From positions 62,001 through 126,000 of the forward strand of contig CAZENE010000002.1 of NCBI GenBank assembly GCA_964513565.1: DNA of 64,000 nt, written 5' to 3'. Positions 34,471-42,777 of the stretch are shown here, in pieces (positions within the stretch are counted from its first letter, which is position 1; each line of letters begins with the position of its first letter). Source of the DNA: Delta-02 sp964513565 (lineage in GTDB: Bacteria > Desulfobacterota > Syntrophorhabdia > Syntrophorhabdales > Syntrophorhabdaceae). The notes under the pieces are model-generated. The model was not told where the DNA came from and did not search any database. It saw nothing but the letters and a program-made list of their open reading frames with translations. The translations under genes and the position numbers were made by a program.

Positions 34471-34564
34471 CCCCTATTATTAGCTATTTTGACTACCAAT
34501 AGGGTAATCCCTTATAATGTAAATAGGGTTTAACCTGATATCAAAAACATGGAATCCCCTATTG
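34471..34564 (+). promoter_or_regulatory. Four AATAGGG motifs around the gdhA promoter
   Basis: CCCTATT lies at 34472-34478, AATAGGG at 34498-34504 and at 34522-34528, and CCCTATT at 34557-34563. They form two inverted pairs, one ending inside the -35/-10 spacer and one starting just after the -10 box. The centres are 26, 24 and 35 bases apart, roughly whole helical turns for the first two. This is the pattern of an operator for a dimeric, perhaps looping, regulator of glutamate dehydrogenase. Confidence 0.55.
34489..34518 (+). promoter_or_regulatory. Sigma-70 type promoter of gdhA
   Basis: TTGACT (34489-34494) and TATAAT (34513-34518) are separated by 18 bases, close to consensus. Transcription would start near 34525, giving a leader of about 130 bases before the ATG. 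Confidence 0.75.
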
Positions 34565-34653
34565 AAAAAGATGTGTTTATCGGGTTTTATATCCTAGTTT
34601 TGTCTCATATGTCTTAAAGGGTGGATGCAAAAATTTCAAGTACGGAGGGTTTT

Positions 34654-36012
34654 ATGTCGGTTATCAGTGAAGTTATTGATAAGATCAAAAAACAGGATCC
34701 CTATGAATTTGAATTTCATCAGGCAGCCGAGGAGGTTCTGGAAAGTCTTGAACCTACGGTCAAAAGGCATCCTGAATTTGTAAAGGCAAAAATATACGAA
34801 CGTGTCGTTCAACCTGACCGCTTGATAATTTTCAGAGTACCCTGGGTTGACGATAAAGGTGAGGTTCAGGTCAACAGGGGTTTCCGTGTACAATTCAATA
34901 ACGCGATCGGGCCTTATAAAGGCGGTCTTCGCTTCCATCCGTCAGTAAATCTCAGCATCCTTAAATTCCTCGGTTTCGAGCAGATATTTAAAAATTCCCT
35001 GACAACCCTGCCGATGGGCGGAGCCAAGGGCGGCAGTGATTTTGATCCTAAGGGTAAATCCGATAATGAAGTAATGCGTTTCTGTCAGTCGTTTATGAGA
35101 GAGCTTTTCAGGTATATCGGTCCCGACTGCGATGTCCCGGCAGGTGATATCGGTGTCGGCGGACGGGAGATCGGTTATTTGTATGGTTATTATAAAAAGA
35201 TAGTGAATGAACATACGGGCGTGTTGACGGGCAAAGGGATGGCGTATGGCGGCAGTCTCATAAGGCCCGAGGCGACCGGCTACGGCTGCGTATATTTTGC
35301 GGCAGAGATGCTCGCCTCAAAAGGCCTCGATTTCAAGGGTAAAACTGTTGCGATCAGCGGCTCCGGTAATGTGGCGCAGTACGCGATCGAGAAGGTCAAT
35401 CAGCTTGACGGAAAAGTCGTAACACTGTGTGATTCAAGTTCAACCATCATCGACGAAGAGGGTATCGGCGACGAGAAATGCACGTATATCATGGACCTCA
35501 AGAACATACAGCGCGGGAGGATAAGCGAATACGCGGACAAGTACGGCGGGGCTGTATGCTACATCGGTGAGAGCGTCTGGGATGTCATAAAGAGCCAGGG
35601 GCTCAAGGTTGATGTCGCACTCCCGTGCGCAACGCAGAACGAGATCGACGGCCCCCACGCCGAAGCTCTCGTGCAAAACGGGTGCGTCTGCGTAGCCGAG
35701 GGCGCCAATATGCCTTCGACCCCTGAGGCGGTACGGATCTTCCAGGAGAACAATGTTCTCTTCGGGCCGGGAAAGGCCGCGAATGCCGGTGGTGTCGCAA
35801 CAAGCGGTCTTGAGATGTCCCAGAATAGCTTAAGGCTTCTTTGGAGCCGCGAAGAGGTCGATGCACGGCTTCTCGGGATCATGAAGAGCATCCACAAATC
35901 ATGCATAGAGGCAAGCGAAACATATGGCAAGAAGGGTGACTATGTCACAGGCGCAAACATCGCCGGTTTTCTCAAGGTAGCCGATGCAATGCTGGCATAT
36001 GGGATAGTTTAA
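34654..36012 (+). CDS. gdhA: Glutamate dehydrogenase, hexameric NADP type
   Basis: ATG 34654 has GGAGG 5 bases upstream and gives 452 residues, the usual length; a GTG at 34621 is less likely. The catalytic region reads LPMGGAKGGSDFDPKGKS, with the conserved Lys residues; the substrate segment FRVQFNNAIGPYKGGLRFHP and the dinucleotide site VAISGSGNVAQYAIEK are also present. It converts 2-oxoglutarate and ammonium to glutamate. With NrfHA in the same window, ammonium could be both produced by nitrite reduction and assimilated here. It has its own promoter and terminator. Confidence 0.97.
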   Translation: MSVISEVIDKIKKQDPYEFEFHQAAEEVLESLEPTVKRHPEFVKAKIYERVVQPDRLIIFRVPWVDDKGEVQVNRGFRVQFNNAIGPYKGGLRFHPSVNLSILKFLGFEQIFKNSLTTLPMGGAKGGSDFDPKGKSDNEVMRFCQSFMRELFRYIGPDCDVPAGDIGVGGREIGYLYGYYKKIVNEHTGVLTGKGMAYGGSLIRPEATGYGCVYFAAEMLASKGLDFKGKTVAISGSGNVAQYAIEKVNQLDGKVVTLCDSSSTIIDEEGIGDEKCTYIMDLKNIQRGRISEYADKYGGAVCYIGESVWDVIKSQGLKVDVALPCATQNEIDGPHAEALVQNGCVCVAEGANMPSTPEAVRIFQENNVLFGPGKAANAGGVATSGLEMSQNSLRLLWSREEVDARLLGIMKSIHKSCIEASETYGKKGDYVTGANIAGFLKVADAMLAYGIV

Positions 36013-36037
36013 AGGTAATGGGCTAAAGGCTAACGGG

Positions 36038-36081
36038 AAAAAACGGAAGGAATGGGCGTGGGTCCATTCCTTCCGTTTTTT
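36038..36081. terminator. Bidirectional terminator between gdhA and the CMD-family gene
   Basis: An 18-base arm (36038-36055, six A then CGGAAGGAATGG) pairs perfectly with 36064-36081, which ends in six T. Because A and T tracts flank both sides, it works for gdhA on the plus strand and for the convergent gene on the minus strand. Confidence 0.95.
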
Positions 36082-36090
36082 CGGGGTGGG

Positions 36091-36498
36091 TTATGTATTG
36101 GTTTCTTTGAATTTTTCCCATTCGCCGCGGCCTTTGAGAACTTCTTTATATACTTCGAGTGCCTTGTTGACGAGGGGCATACCGCCGTAAGGGGCAAGCT
36201 GGAAGAAGACCTCGGCGAGCTTTTTCGGGTCGCAGCCGACATTTAAGGCCGCATTCACGTGGAGCTTAAGCTCATCGGCGGCCCCCAGGGCTGCAAGCAT
36301 AGCGCAGGCGGCCATCTGGCGTTCCGGCAGGGTCAGTACGGTGCGCGAGTAGAGATTGCCGGTTATGAACATTGAAAGGTCATTGGCCAGGTCTTTATCG
36401 AACTCTTTCCACGTGAGGTATGGAGGATCAAGCTTTATGCCGCCCGTCCAGAGTTTTCTTGCAGTTTCCTGTGTTCTTTTCTTTATTTCGTCATCCAC
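36091..36498 (-). CDS. Carboxymuconolactone decarboxylase family protein
   Basis: 135 residues from GTG 36498, which has GGAGGG 5 bases upstream; an ATG at 36534 would read through that site. The all-helical fold is seen in LTLPERQMAACAMLAALGAADELKLHVNAALN and VFFQLAPYGGMPLVNKALEV, close to 4-carboxymuconolactone decarboxylase-like proteins. The CxxxH peroxidatic motif of the AhpD branch is absent, so peroxidase activity is unlikely. The function is unknown in such stand-alone members. Confidence 0.82.
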   Translation of the reverse strand: MDDEIKKRTQETARKLWTGGIKLDPPYLTWKEFDKDLANDLSMFITGNLYSRTVLTLPERQMAACAMLAALGAADELKLHVNAALNVGCDPKKLAEVFFQLAPYGGMPLVNKALEVYKEVLKGRGEWEKFKETNT

Positions 36499-36649
36499 CG
36501 TGTCCCTCCGTTTTTTGAAGTTTGTATCACGCATCTTTTGCCGGCGTCAAGGGTAGAAAATCTCCGGGCAAAGTGATACTATTTAGCCGCGGACTGCGAA
36601 AAAGCGGTCAAAGGCGCGAAGCACCAAAGTGAACCTTATGGAGGCCAGA

Positions 36650-37234
36650 ATGAATCGATCGTTGTTTTACGGGATCCTTGTCTTGATGGTTCTCATGCTG
36701 TCCGGATGCGGCTACAATACTATCCAGGAGAGAGATGAAGCCGTCAAGGCCGCGTGGGGTGATGTAGAGGCGTCATACCAGAGACGCAATGACCTCGTGC
36801 CGAACCTTGTCGAGACCGTCAAGGCATACGCGAAGCATGAAAGCGAGACATTTCAGGCCGTGACAGAGGCCCGCGCCAAAGTGGGATCAGTGCAGGTATC
36901 GAAGGATGCCCTCAATAATCCGCAGGCAATGGCCCAATTCGAGCAAGCGCAGGCGAATATGTCCGGGGCGCTTTCCCGACTGCTTCTCATTGCGGAGAGT
37001 TATCCGGATTTGAAGGCAAATCAGAACTTCAGGGACCTACAGAACCAGCTGGAAGGCACGGAAAACCGCATAAATGTAGCGAGAGTCAGGTATAATAGGG
37101 CGGTGCAGGATTTCAATACCACGATACGGGTATTTCCCAACAACCTGACGAACATGTTCTTGACAAAGCTTCCCCAGAGAGAGCCTTTCAAGGCTGATAC
37201 CGGTGCTGAAAAAGCTCCTAAGGTCGCATTTTAG
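36650..37234 (+). CDS. lemA: LemA family lipoprotein
   Basis: 194 residues from ATG 36650, which has GGAGG 5 bases upstream. The N-terminal helix ends in a lipobox-like LMLSGCGY, so a lipid anchor is likely. The LemA core shows VKAAWGDVEASYQRRNDLVPNLVETVKAYAKHE and the later ENRINVARVRYNRAVQDFN. LemA proteins are typically coded next to TPM-domain proteins, as here. The role of the pair in the envelope is not settled. Confidence 0.93.
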   Translation: MNRSLFYGILVLMVLMLSGCGYNTIQERDEAVKAAWGDVEASYQRRNDLVPNLVETVKAYAKHESETFQAVTEARAKVGSVQVSKDALNNPQAMAQFEQAQANMSGALSRLLLIAESYPDLKANQNFRDLQNQLEGTENRINVARVRYNRAVQDFNTTIRVFPNNLTNMFLTKLPQREPFKADTGAEKAPKVAF

Positions 37235-37283
37235 GAACTGTTTTGAGCGCAATGGAGCATATGACTTTTAAGGAACGGTCAAT

Positions 37284-38165
37284 ATGAGAGGGAATTGGCA
37301 TTACCTGTGCTTGATCCTCCCGTTCATCGTATGCGCCGCCGTCCTGGCGTCGGCTTCCGCATCATTTGCCCTTGACGTACCTCCTTTGAAGGGCTGGGTG
37401 AACGATTATGCGAACATGATATCACCCCAAGTACGATCCCAGCTCGAGGCTGAACTAAAGAATTTCGAGCAATCGGATTCAACCCAGATAGTGATCCTGA
37501 CGATTAATTCGCTCGAAGGGGATTCGCTTGAAGATTTTTCGATGAGGGTTGCCGAAACCTGGAAGATCGGGCAAAAGGGCAAGGACAATGGAGCGATCCT
37601 CCTTGTTTCCAAGAATGACCGCAAGACACGGATCGAGGTCGGACGGGGATTGGAAGGTAAACTAACTGATCTTGTGGCGGGCAGGATCGTCCAGCTCGTC
37701 ATTAATACGCAGTTCAAGCGCGGAGATTTCGACGGCGGTTTTCAGGCGGGGGTCCGAGCAATGATAGACGCGACACGGGGGGAGTTCAAAGCGGATAAGG
37801 CAACACCCCGCCCGATCAGGAACCGGGGCGTTTCGTCGGTATTTCCCTTTCTGATCTTCGGTGCCATCTTTCTTCTCATACTCGGAAGGATCTCCCGTTT
37901 TCTTGGTGCGGGGGCCGGTTTTACAGGCTTTGTCTTCCTTGGCTTAATATTGGGATTTTCCTTTTTAACTGCTATTTTCCTCGGTATCTTCGGCCTCATC
38001 CTGGGTGTAATTCTGCCGTTTTTATTTGGAGGGCCTTTCAGGGGAGGGGGGGGGACCGGAGGCTTTCCGTTGGGCGGCTTTGGCGGCGGCGGTTTCAGCA
38101 GCGGCGGTGGTTTCAGCAGCGGCGGCGGAGATTTCGGTGGCGGCGGGGCGTCGGGGGACTGGTAA
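37284..38165 (+). CDS. TPM-domain membrane protein with Gly-rich tail
   Basis: 293 residues: a signal peptide (LILPFIVCAAVLASASASFA), then a TPM_phosphatase domain at about 35-160 (WVNDYANMISPQVRSQLEAEL; KIGQKGKDNGAILLVSKND; VGRGLEGKLTDLVAGRI), two to three membrane helices and a Gly/Ser-rich end with GGGFSSGGG repeats. The family is YgcG-like. The stop overlaps the start of a second TPM gene, as in the usual lemA-tpm-tpm cluster. The Gly-rich tail probably lies outside the membrane as a flexible or low-complexity segment. Confidence 0.9.
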   Translation: MRGNWHYLCLILPFIVCAAVLASASASFALDVPPLKGWVNDYANMISPQVRSQLEAELKNFEQSDSTQIVILTINSLEGDSLEDFSMRVAETWKIGQKGKDNGAILLVSKNDRKTRIEVGRGLEGKLTDLVAGRIVQLVINTQFKRGDFDGGFQAGVRAMIDATRGEFKADKATPRPIRNRGVSSVFPFLIFGAIFLLILGRISRFLGAGAGFTGFVFLGLILGFSFLTAIFLGIFGLILGVILPFLFGGPFRGGGGTGGFPLGGFGGGGFSSGGGFSSGGGDFGGGGASGDW

Positions 38166-38812
38166 TGAACAAGGCCTTGCATTTTTTCAATACTGCGGAG
38201 AAGGAAAAGATCAAAGAGGCGACGCGTGCGGCCGAGGCGAAAACAATAGGTGAGATAGCCGTCATGATCGTCGATTCCAGTACCCGTTATCGCGAAGGCG
38301 AAGTTCTCGGCGCAATTACGCTGGGAAATGTTCTCGCATTCCTTGTCACGATTTTCTTCCTTCATGAGTCGTTGTGGTGGTATATCCCGCTTACCCTGGG
38401 TTTTTTTATACCGTCATGGCTCATTGTTCAGAAAACACCGGCTTTCGCCCTTTATTTTGCGGGTACAAAACGTCGGCAGATCGCGGTGCGTGACAGGGCC
38501 ATACGGGCCTTTTACGAAAAAGGACTCCATAGGACAAGGGGTAAAACAGGCATACTGTTTTTTATTTCCCTGCTCGAAAGAAAGGTGTGGGTGCTCGCCG
38601 ATAAAGGGATCCATGAAAAGATTAGCCAGGAAAAACTGAATGCCTTCGCAAAAACGGTTTCGACCGGCATTCACGGCGGGGATGCGGCCAACGCCCTTGC
38701 AAAGGCAATACACGAAGCCGGAGAGCTGCTGCATCAGCATTTTCCCGTTGGGGATGGTGATATCAACGAATTGTCCGATGCCCTGATCTTTGGCGGCGGC
38801 GAAGAACGGTAG
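38165..38812 (+). CDS. Second TPM-domain protein
   Basis: 215 residues, overlapping the previous stop as TAATG. The N-terminal part reads FFNTAEKEKIKEATRAAEAKTIGEIAVMIV, followed by two membrane helices near 58-95, then the rest of the domain (TRGKTGILFFISLLERKVWVLADKGIHEKI). It has no signal peptide. Such short TPM proteins (YgcG-related) pair with the longer one. Function unknown; membrane localisation is clear from the sequence. Confidence 0.87.
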   Translation: MNKALHFFNTAEKEKIKEATRAAEAKTIGEIAVMIVDSSTRYREGEVLGAITLGNVLAFLVTIFFLHESLWWYIPLTLGFFIPSWLIVQKTPAFALYFAGTKRRQIAVRDRAIRAFYEKGLHRTRGKTGILFFISLLERKVWVLADKGIHEKISQEKLNAFAKTVSTGIHGGDAANALAKAIHEAGELLHQHFPVGDGDINELSDALIFGGGEER

Positions 38813-38866
38813 CCGGGTCTCGCATCGCATCGATAACCGTATTATATTTAATGGGGCAGCATTATA

Positions 38867-39547
38867 ATGGACAGTACAAATGTGATCTACCTCCGTGCGA
38901 CGGATACAATAGACTGCGATAACACGGATATCCGGGACAAAACAACGGAGCTTACGCGCCGTTGCCGGTCTGACCGGGAAAAAGCCGAGGAGCTCTTCTA
39001 CTTTGTTCGTGACGGGATCCATTATAATTTCTATATGCTTTCGACATTCCTGGAAGATTTCAGGGCGGGACTTGTTCTTTCGAGAAAGAAAGGATATTGT
39101 GTACAAAAAGCTATTCTGCTGGCTGCGCTCCTGCGGGCGGCCGATATCCCGTCCCGGCTTGCATTTGCAAGCATACGCAATCACAGGATGCCCGGAGAGT
39201 TAAGAGCCCAAACCGGGATAGATGAATTGCCTAGCCACGGCTATACTCAACTTTTTTTACACGGTAAATGGATAAGCGTTACACCGGCCTTCGACAAAAG
39301 GCTATGCGAAGGACTCAACGTTCCTTGCTGTGATTTTGACGGCGAAAACGATGCGTTTTTGTCCGCGACCGATCTGTCTGGTAACCCGTATATTGAATAC
39401 TTGGAAAAATATGAACCCGAGGCCGATCTGCCATTCCCATGGCTTTATGGACGGTTGTTCCCCATATGGGGGGATAAGCGCTCTTGGATCAACGAGGGCG
39501 ATTCGAGAGGCCACGTAATGCCTTTGTCGGGATACCGCTTCAAATGA
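38867..39547 (+). CDS. Transglutaminase-like cysteine protease domain protein
   Basis: 226 residues of a transglutaminase-like domain. The catalytic Cys is in RKKGYCVQKAILLAALLRA near residue 82, His in LPSHGYTQLF, and Asp in VTPAFDKRL. There is no signal peptide or membrane helix, so it acts in the cytoplasm, perhaps as a protease or amidase rather than a cross-linker. The stop overlaps the start of a Cys-rich small protein, which implies a linked role. Confidence 0.83.
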   Translation: MDSTNVIYLRATDTIDCDNTDIRDKTTELTRRCRSDREKAEELFYFVRDGIHYNFYMLSTFLEDFRAGLVLSRKKGYCVQKAILLAALLRAADIPSRLAFASIRNHRMPGELRAQTGIDELPSHGYTQLFLHGKWISVTPAFDKRLCEGLNVPCCDFDGENDAFLSATDLSGNPYIEYLEKYEPEADLPFPWLYGRLFPIWGDKRSWINEGDSRGHVMPLSGYRFK

Positions 39548-39789
39548 ATGAAAAGCCCGCGAAACCGGAGCATGGTTACTGCATAGGCTGTGAAAATAAA
39601 CATGGCTGTAAATCGAGGACCCCGCCCTGCATAAACGAAATGGAAAGGGATAAGGTCAATTCGGATTCTGGAAAGCAATACCTGAGATCGAAGAACAAAC
39701 TTCATCTATGCCGTGATTGCCCCTTCCTACGGTCATGCTGGACCATGACCGACTACCAGCGCGAGTGCGGCGCCCGGAAACCGGCGTAA
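39544..39789 (+). CDS. Small Cys-rich protein coupled to the transglutaminase-like gene
   Basis: 81 residues starting at ATG 39544, which overlaps the upstream stop as ATGA. Eight Cys occur in a pattern that could bind zinc or an iron-sulphur cluster: GYCIGCENKHGCKSRTPPC near the start, then LCRDCPFLRSC and a last Cys near the end. A similar pattern is seen in small metal-binding proteins. I do not recognise a named family. The coupling suggests a partner of the transglutaminase-like enzyme. Confidence 0.65.
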   Translation: MNEKPAKPEHGYCIGCENKHGCKSRTPPCINEMERDKVNSDSGKQYLRSKNKLHLCRDCPFLRSCWTMTDYQRECGARKPA

Positions 39790-39798
39790 AATGTAAAA

Positions 39799-39926
39799 CG
39801 TAAGGCGTAAAAAATGGTCCGCGAAATTACTTCCGAAAAAAGCAGGGAGCAAGAATGTTTTCCTCGCTCCCTGTCACCAGAGACCTATTTAGTGAGTTTT
39901 AACTCGTTGCGCTTTCACGCCTTACG
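39799..39926. repeat. CGTAAGGCGT inverted repeat enclosing a terminator
   Basis: CGTAAGGCGT (39799-39808) and its exact complement ACGCCTTACG (39917-39926) flank the convergent intergenic region. The same 10-mer occurs again at 55640-55649 in another intergenic region. Confidence 0.6.
39836..39873 (-). terminator. Terminator of the chemoreceptor gene
   Basis: CAGGGAGC (39843-39850) and GCTCCCTG (39866-39873) form an 8-base-pair stem. On the minus strand it is followed by six T, which suits the end of the chemoreceptor gene that stops at 39935. Confidence 0.85.
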
Positions 39927-39934
39927 GTCCTTCA

Positions 39935-41548
39935 TCACATTTTGAATTCCTGCACCGACTTTTCCAGGTTTACCGAAAGGGTGCTCAGCTCGAGCGCGGC
40001 CTGGGTGACCTGATCGGCTGAATTCGACGCCTCTTTCGTAACCGATGCCACCTGTTCGATATCCTGTGCTATTTCATTTGTGGTCGAATTCATTTCCTCG
40101 ATCGCGGCCGCTATCTGCTGAACCATCGACTGAAGACTCGAGGCGCTCTTAAGGATCTCAACGAGGGCACTGCCTGCCTGACCTGAAAGTTCGACGCCCA
40201 CCTGGACGCTCTGCGAGGCCTCGCCCATTGATTCGACGGCGCGGTCGACGCCGGTCTTTATCGAGCCGATCATACTTCCTATCTCCTGAGTGGATTTGCT
40301 CGTTCTCTCCGCCAGTTTTTTGACCTCATCAGCGACAACGGCAAACCCTCTACCTGCTTCGCCGGCACGTGCAGCTTCAATGGCCGCGTTTAGGGCCAGG
40401 AGATTGGTCTGGTCGGCTATCTCGTTTATGACATTGACGATCTCTCCGATCTTCTGCGACTGGCTGCCGAGGTCTTTTACAAACTCGGATGATCGATGTA
40501 CCGTTTTTGCAATTTCCCTGACCTCGTCAACGGATCTATTTACTATCCCGTTGCCGTGCTCGGCAATGTTAACCATATCTTTCGCGGAATCCGATATGTT
40601 GTTCGCATTCCGTGCAATATCGAGGGAAGCCTGTGACATTTCTTCGGATGCGGTCGATACCTGGATTGTCCTTTCCACCTGGTCGGTACCGCCTTTTGAT
40701 AGTTGATCGGCACTCACGCTGAGTTGATGGCTTGCCGATGCGACCGAGCTCGCGGACATTTTAACCTCGGATATCAGTCTTTTCCACTTATCGATCATCA
40801 TATGAAACGCCCGCATTTCATCACCCAGTTCATCTTTGCGGTCTGTAGCGACGTTAACCGCCAGATTGCCATCTGCAAGTGTCTGGGCCACGGCTATATT
40901 TTTCTGGATAGGGACGGTAATGCTCCGGGTGATAACGACACTGATAAGGATACAGAAAAAAATGGAGATGATGCCGAAGGTTGCAAGAATGACTTTAACT
41001 CTGTGATTGCTATTTACAATTTCATTGTATTTGACCTCCACCTCTTTTTCATAATGCCTGATAAGCTGCGAAATGATCTTGACGAACTTTGACACGGCCG
41101 GATCGACTTCCGTGCTGTAAATAGGCATTGCGGTTTTGAAATCTCCTGCCTGTATTGTCTCACCGAGTTTTATATTGCTTGCACGCGCCTCGCCCACCGT
41201 TTTCTTGAACTTGTCCAGTATCGCCCTTCCCTCCCGTTCATTTTCAAGCTTCTCAAGCTTCTCAAGCGCGGCCATATAAAGCTTTCTTTTTTCCTCCACC
41301 GCCTTTAATGGGGAGGTGTCTTTGTTAAAAACAGCCTTTCCCGTCTCTTTGTTGATGAACTGTAGATTTGCCAGAATGGCACTCGCCATCATGGCCTTCT
41401 GGAAATTCACATTGGTTATCTCATTGGCTCTCGCATTCGTGTCCGTCATGTTTTTGTAGCTGATGCTACACAGGAAAACGATTATGATAATGAATATCAT
41501 AAAACCCCCCGCCAGCCGTTTTCCTATCCTGATATTTTGAAGCTTCAT
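39935..41548 (-). CDS. Methyl-accepting chemotaxis protein
   Basis: 537 residues from ATG 41548, with GGGAGG 5 bases upstream. Order: transmembrane helix near the N-terminus (LAGGFMIFIIIIVFLCSISY), a four-helix-bundle ligand domain of about 30-185, a second helix (VILATFGIISIFFCILISVV), HAMP, then a long signalling coiled coil. The conserved tip is NLLALNAAIEAARAGEAGRGFAVVADEVKKLAERT. It carries no C-terminal pentapeptide for CheR tethering. No other chemotaxis gene is in the window, so its array partners are elsewhere. The ligand is unknown. Confidence 0.95.
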   Translation of the reverse strand: MKLQNIRIGKRLAGGFMIFIIIIVFLCSISYKNMTDTNARANEITNVNFQKAMMASAILANLQFINKETGKAVFNKDTSPLKAVEEKRKLYMAALEKLEKLENEREGRAILDKFKKTVGEARASNIKLGETIQAGDFKTAMPIYSTEVDPAVSKFVKIISQLIRHYEKEVEVKYNEIVNSNHRVKVILATFGIISIFFCILISVVITRSITVPIQKNIAVAQTLADGNLAVNVATDRKDELGDEMRAFHMMIDKWKRLISEVKMSASSVASASHQLSVSADQLSKGGTDQVERTIQVSTASEEMSQASLDIARNANNISDSAKDMVNIAEHGNGIVNRSVDEVREIAKTVHRSSEFVKDLGSQSQKIGEIVNVINEIADQTNLLALNAAIEAARAGEAGRGFAVVADEVKKLAERTSKSTQEIGSMIGSIKTGVDRAVESMGEASQSVQVGVELSGQAGSALVEILKSASSLQSMVQQIAAAIEEMNSTTNEIAQDIEQVASVTKEASNSADQVTQAALELSTLSVNLEKSVQEFKM

Positions 41549-41640
41549 AATACCTCCCGGAAAATTCATTATAGTGAACTTTATCTTTCAGGATATTCGT
41601 CACATCTTACCTTTTACTTAAATCAATCATGGGACCGCCA

Positions 41641-41669
41641 TTGACGGATCAAAGTGCAGGCCGTATATT
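41641..41669 (+). promoter_or_regulatory. Sigma-70 type promoter before the methyltransferase gene
   Basis: TTGACG (41641-41646) and TATATT (41664-41669) are 17 bases apart. Transcription would start near 41676 and leave a 130-base leader. Confidence 0.65.
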
Positions 41670-41735
41670 ACCCGGTATAGATTGGTGTGGGCTGTCGTAA
41701 GCATTCCGGCATATTCCCTGCTTTCGTGCAAGGGT

Positions 41736-41747
41736 TTCTCGCGAGAA
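41736..41747. promoter_or_regulatory. Perfect palindrome TTCTCGCGAGAA in the leader
   Basis: This 12-base perfect palindrome lies about 60 bases after the predicted transcription start and about 60 before the ATG at 41807. It could be a repressor site or a short hairpin. Confidence 0.4.
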
Positions 41748-41806
41748 CACCTCCAAATAGAGCTTAAAGACGGCTGACCCATGAAGACAAGGGCGCTGGA
41801 GAGGTT

Positions 41807-42541
41807 ATGCACAGAGTTTTTGACAGAATACAAAGATCGGTCAAGATCCACGGTCTATTGAGAAGTATGGTTTCGATATTCCAATATCCGCTCTTCTACC
41901 TGCCTTCTTATCGCCGTGCGCGCGAAGTGTGGGTCGATAGCGGGATGAACTTTGACGGGAAATGGGGAGTAGATACAGGAGGGATCATCCTTCCGGACAA
42001 AGGGGAGGTCATCGGACCCAACTGGGTTTACGGAACGCGTTATCAGGGTATCGAACCGGGAAGTCTCGAAGGGTTGTTGCGAGAATTACACGTTCGGTAT
42101 CAGGATTATACCTTTATAGATTTCGGGTCGGGCAAAGGACGGGCGATCCTCGTTGCCTCCCGTTTTCCCTTTAAACGAATTATAGGTGTCGAGTATTGCC
42201 CGAAATTGAACGGTATAGCACGGGATAATCTTCTTCAATTCCCCGACGCTGAAAAAAAATGCACGGATATTGAACTTAGCTGTACCGACGCTGCGACTTA
42301 CCCGATACCGGAGGAAGACCTGATCATCTTTCTCTTTAATCCATTCAGCGATGCGATCATGAAGGAATTGATCGGCAACGTCCGCGACTCGCTGGAACGG
42401 TTCCCCCGGAATGTGTTTGTTCTGTATGCAAACCCGGTCCATGGGGAATTGTGGAAAGATGCCGGCTTTACCCTGGATATGTCAGCGCCAAAATGGATAT
42501 CCATCTTTCATAATCAGTACGGCTCGAAAAAAATTGCCTGA
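41807..42541 (+). CDS. SAM methyltransferase-like protein
   Basis: 244 residues. Motif I is TFIDFGSGKGRAILVASRF, followed by GVEYCPKLNGIARDNL and the post-motif DLIIFLFNPFSD, where NPF is a possible substrate-binding NPP(F/Y)-like site. The N-terminal 90 residues are basic and aromatic and may bind a membrane or glycan substrate (ALPSYRRAREVWVDSG-like). It is a class I methyltransferase of unassigned target. The gene stands alone with its own promoter and terminator. Confidence 0.78.
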   Translation: MHRVFDRIQRSVKIHGLLRSMVSIFQYPLFYLPSYRRAREVWVDSGMNFDGKWGVDTGGIILPDKGEVIGPNWVYGTRYQGIEPGSLEGLLRELHVRYQDYTFIDFGSGKGRAILVASRFPFKRIIGVEYCPKLNGIARDNLLQFPDAEKKCTDIELSCTDAATYPIPEEDLIIFLFNPFSDAIMKELIGNVRDSLERFPRNVFVLYANPVHGELWKDAGFTLDMSAPKWISIFHNQYGSKKIA

Positions 42542-42564
42542 CCGATTGGGGTCAGGCAATTTTC
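42527..42564. terminator. Bidirectional terminator overlapping the methyltransferase stop
   Basis: ATTGCCTGACC (42533-42543) and GGTCAGGCAAT (42550-42560) form an 11-base-pair stem; the stop codon lies inside the left arm. On the plus strand four T follow; on the minus strand seven T follow, so it also ends transcripts coming from the PA2779-like gene. Confidence 0.9.
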
Positions 42565-42610
42565 CCGTTTCCGGCAAAGCCGCTCAACACTGCCGGGTAT
42601 GTATCATTTC

Positions 42611-42760
42611 TTATCTTATCGCTGGCCCCATGCTCGCATTCCATTGCCTGACAATGCGGCAAGCTTTCCGTGGATTCTCCCGGAGAGGCATCTCAAATCT
42701 TTCCGTGACGTCCTGCATATCTATCCGCAAGTTTTCCGGTCTTTTCGGCGGCCAATGCAC
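42611..42760 (-). CDS. Possible small basic protein, 49 residues
   Basis: A short open frame on the minus strand starting at GTG 42760 and ending at 42611, between the PA2779-like gene and the strong terminator. It encodes a basic peptide containing RIDMQDVTERFEMPL, NPRKACRIVRQWNASM and a Trp-Pro-Pro start. No ribosome binding site is visible, although a plausible internal ATG occurs after 14 codons. It may be a remnant or chance frame; no family recognised. Confidence 0.25.
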   Translation of the reverse strand: MHWPPKRPENLRIDMQDVTERFEMPLRENPRKACRIVRQWNASMGPAIR

Positions 42761-42777
42761 GTACCGAATTCGGGCAA

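Noticed and set aside
34621..34653. GTG 34621 as start of gdhA
   Set aside because: ATG 34654 has a proper GGAGG spacing and gives the usual protein length.
41627..41851. Minus-strand frame of 74 codons before the methyltransferase gene
   Set aside because: It crosses a good plus-strand promoter and the start of the methyltransferase gene; no ribosome binding site.
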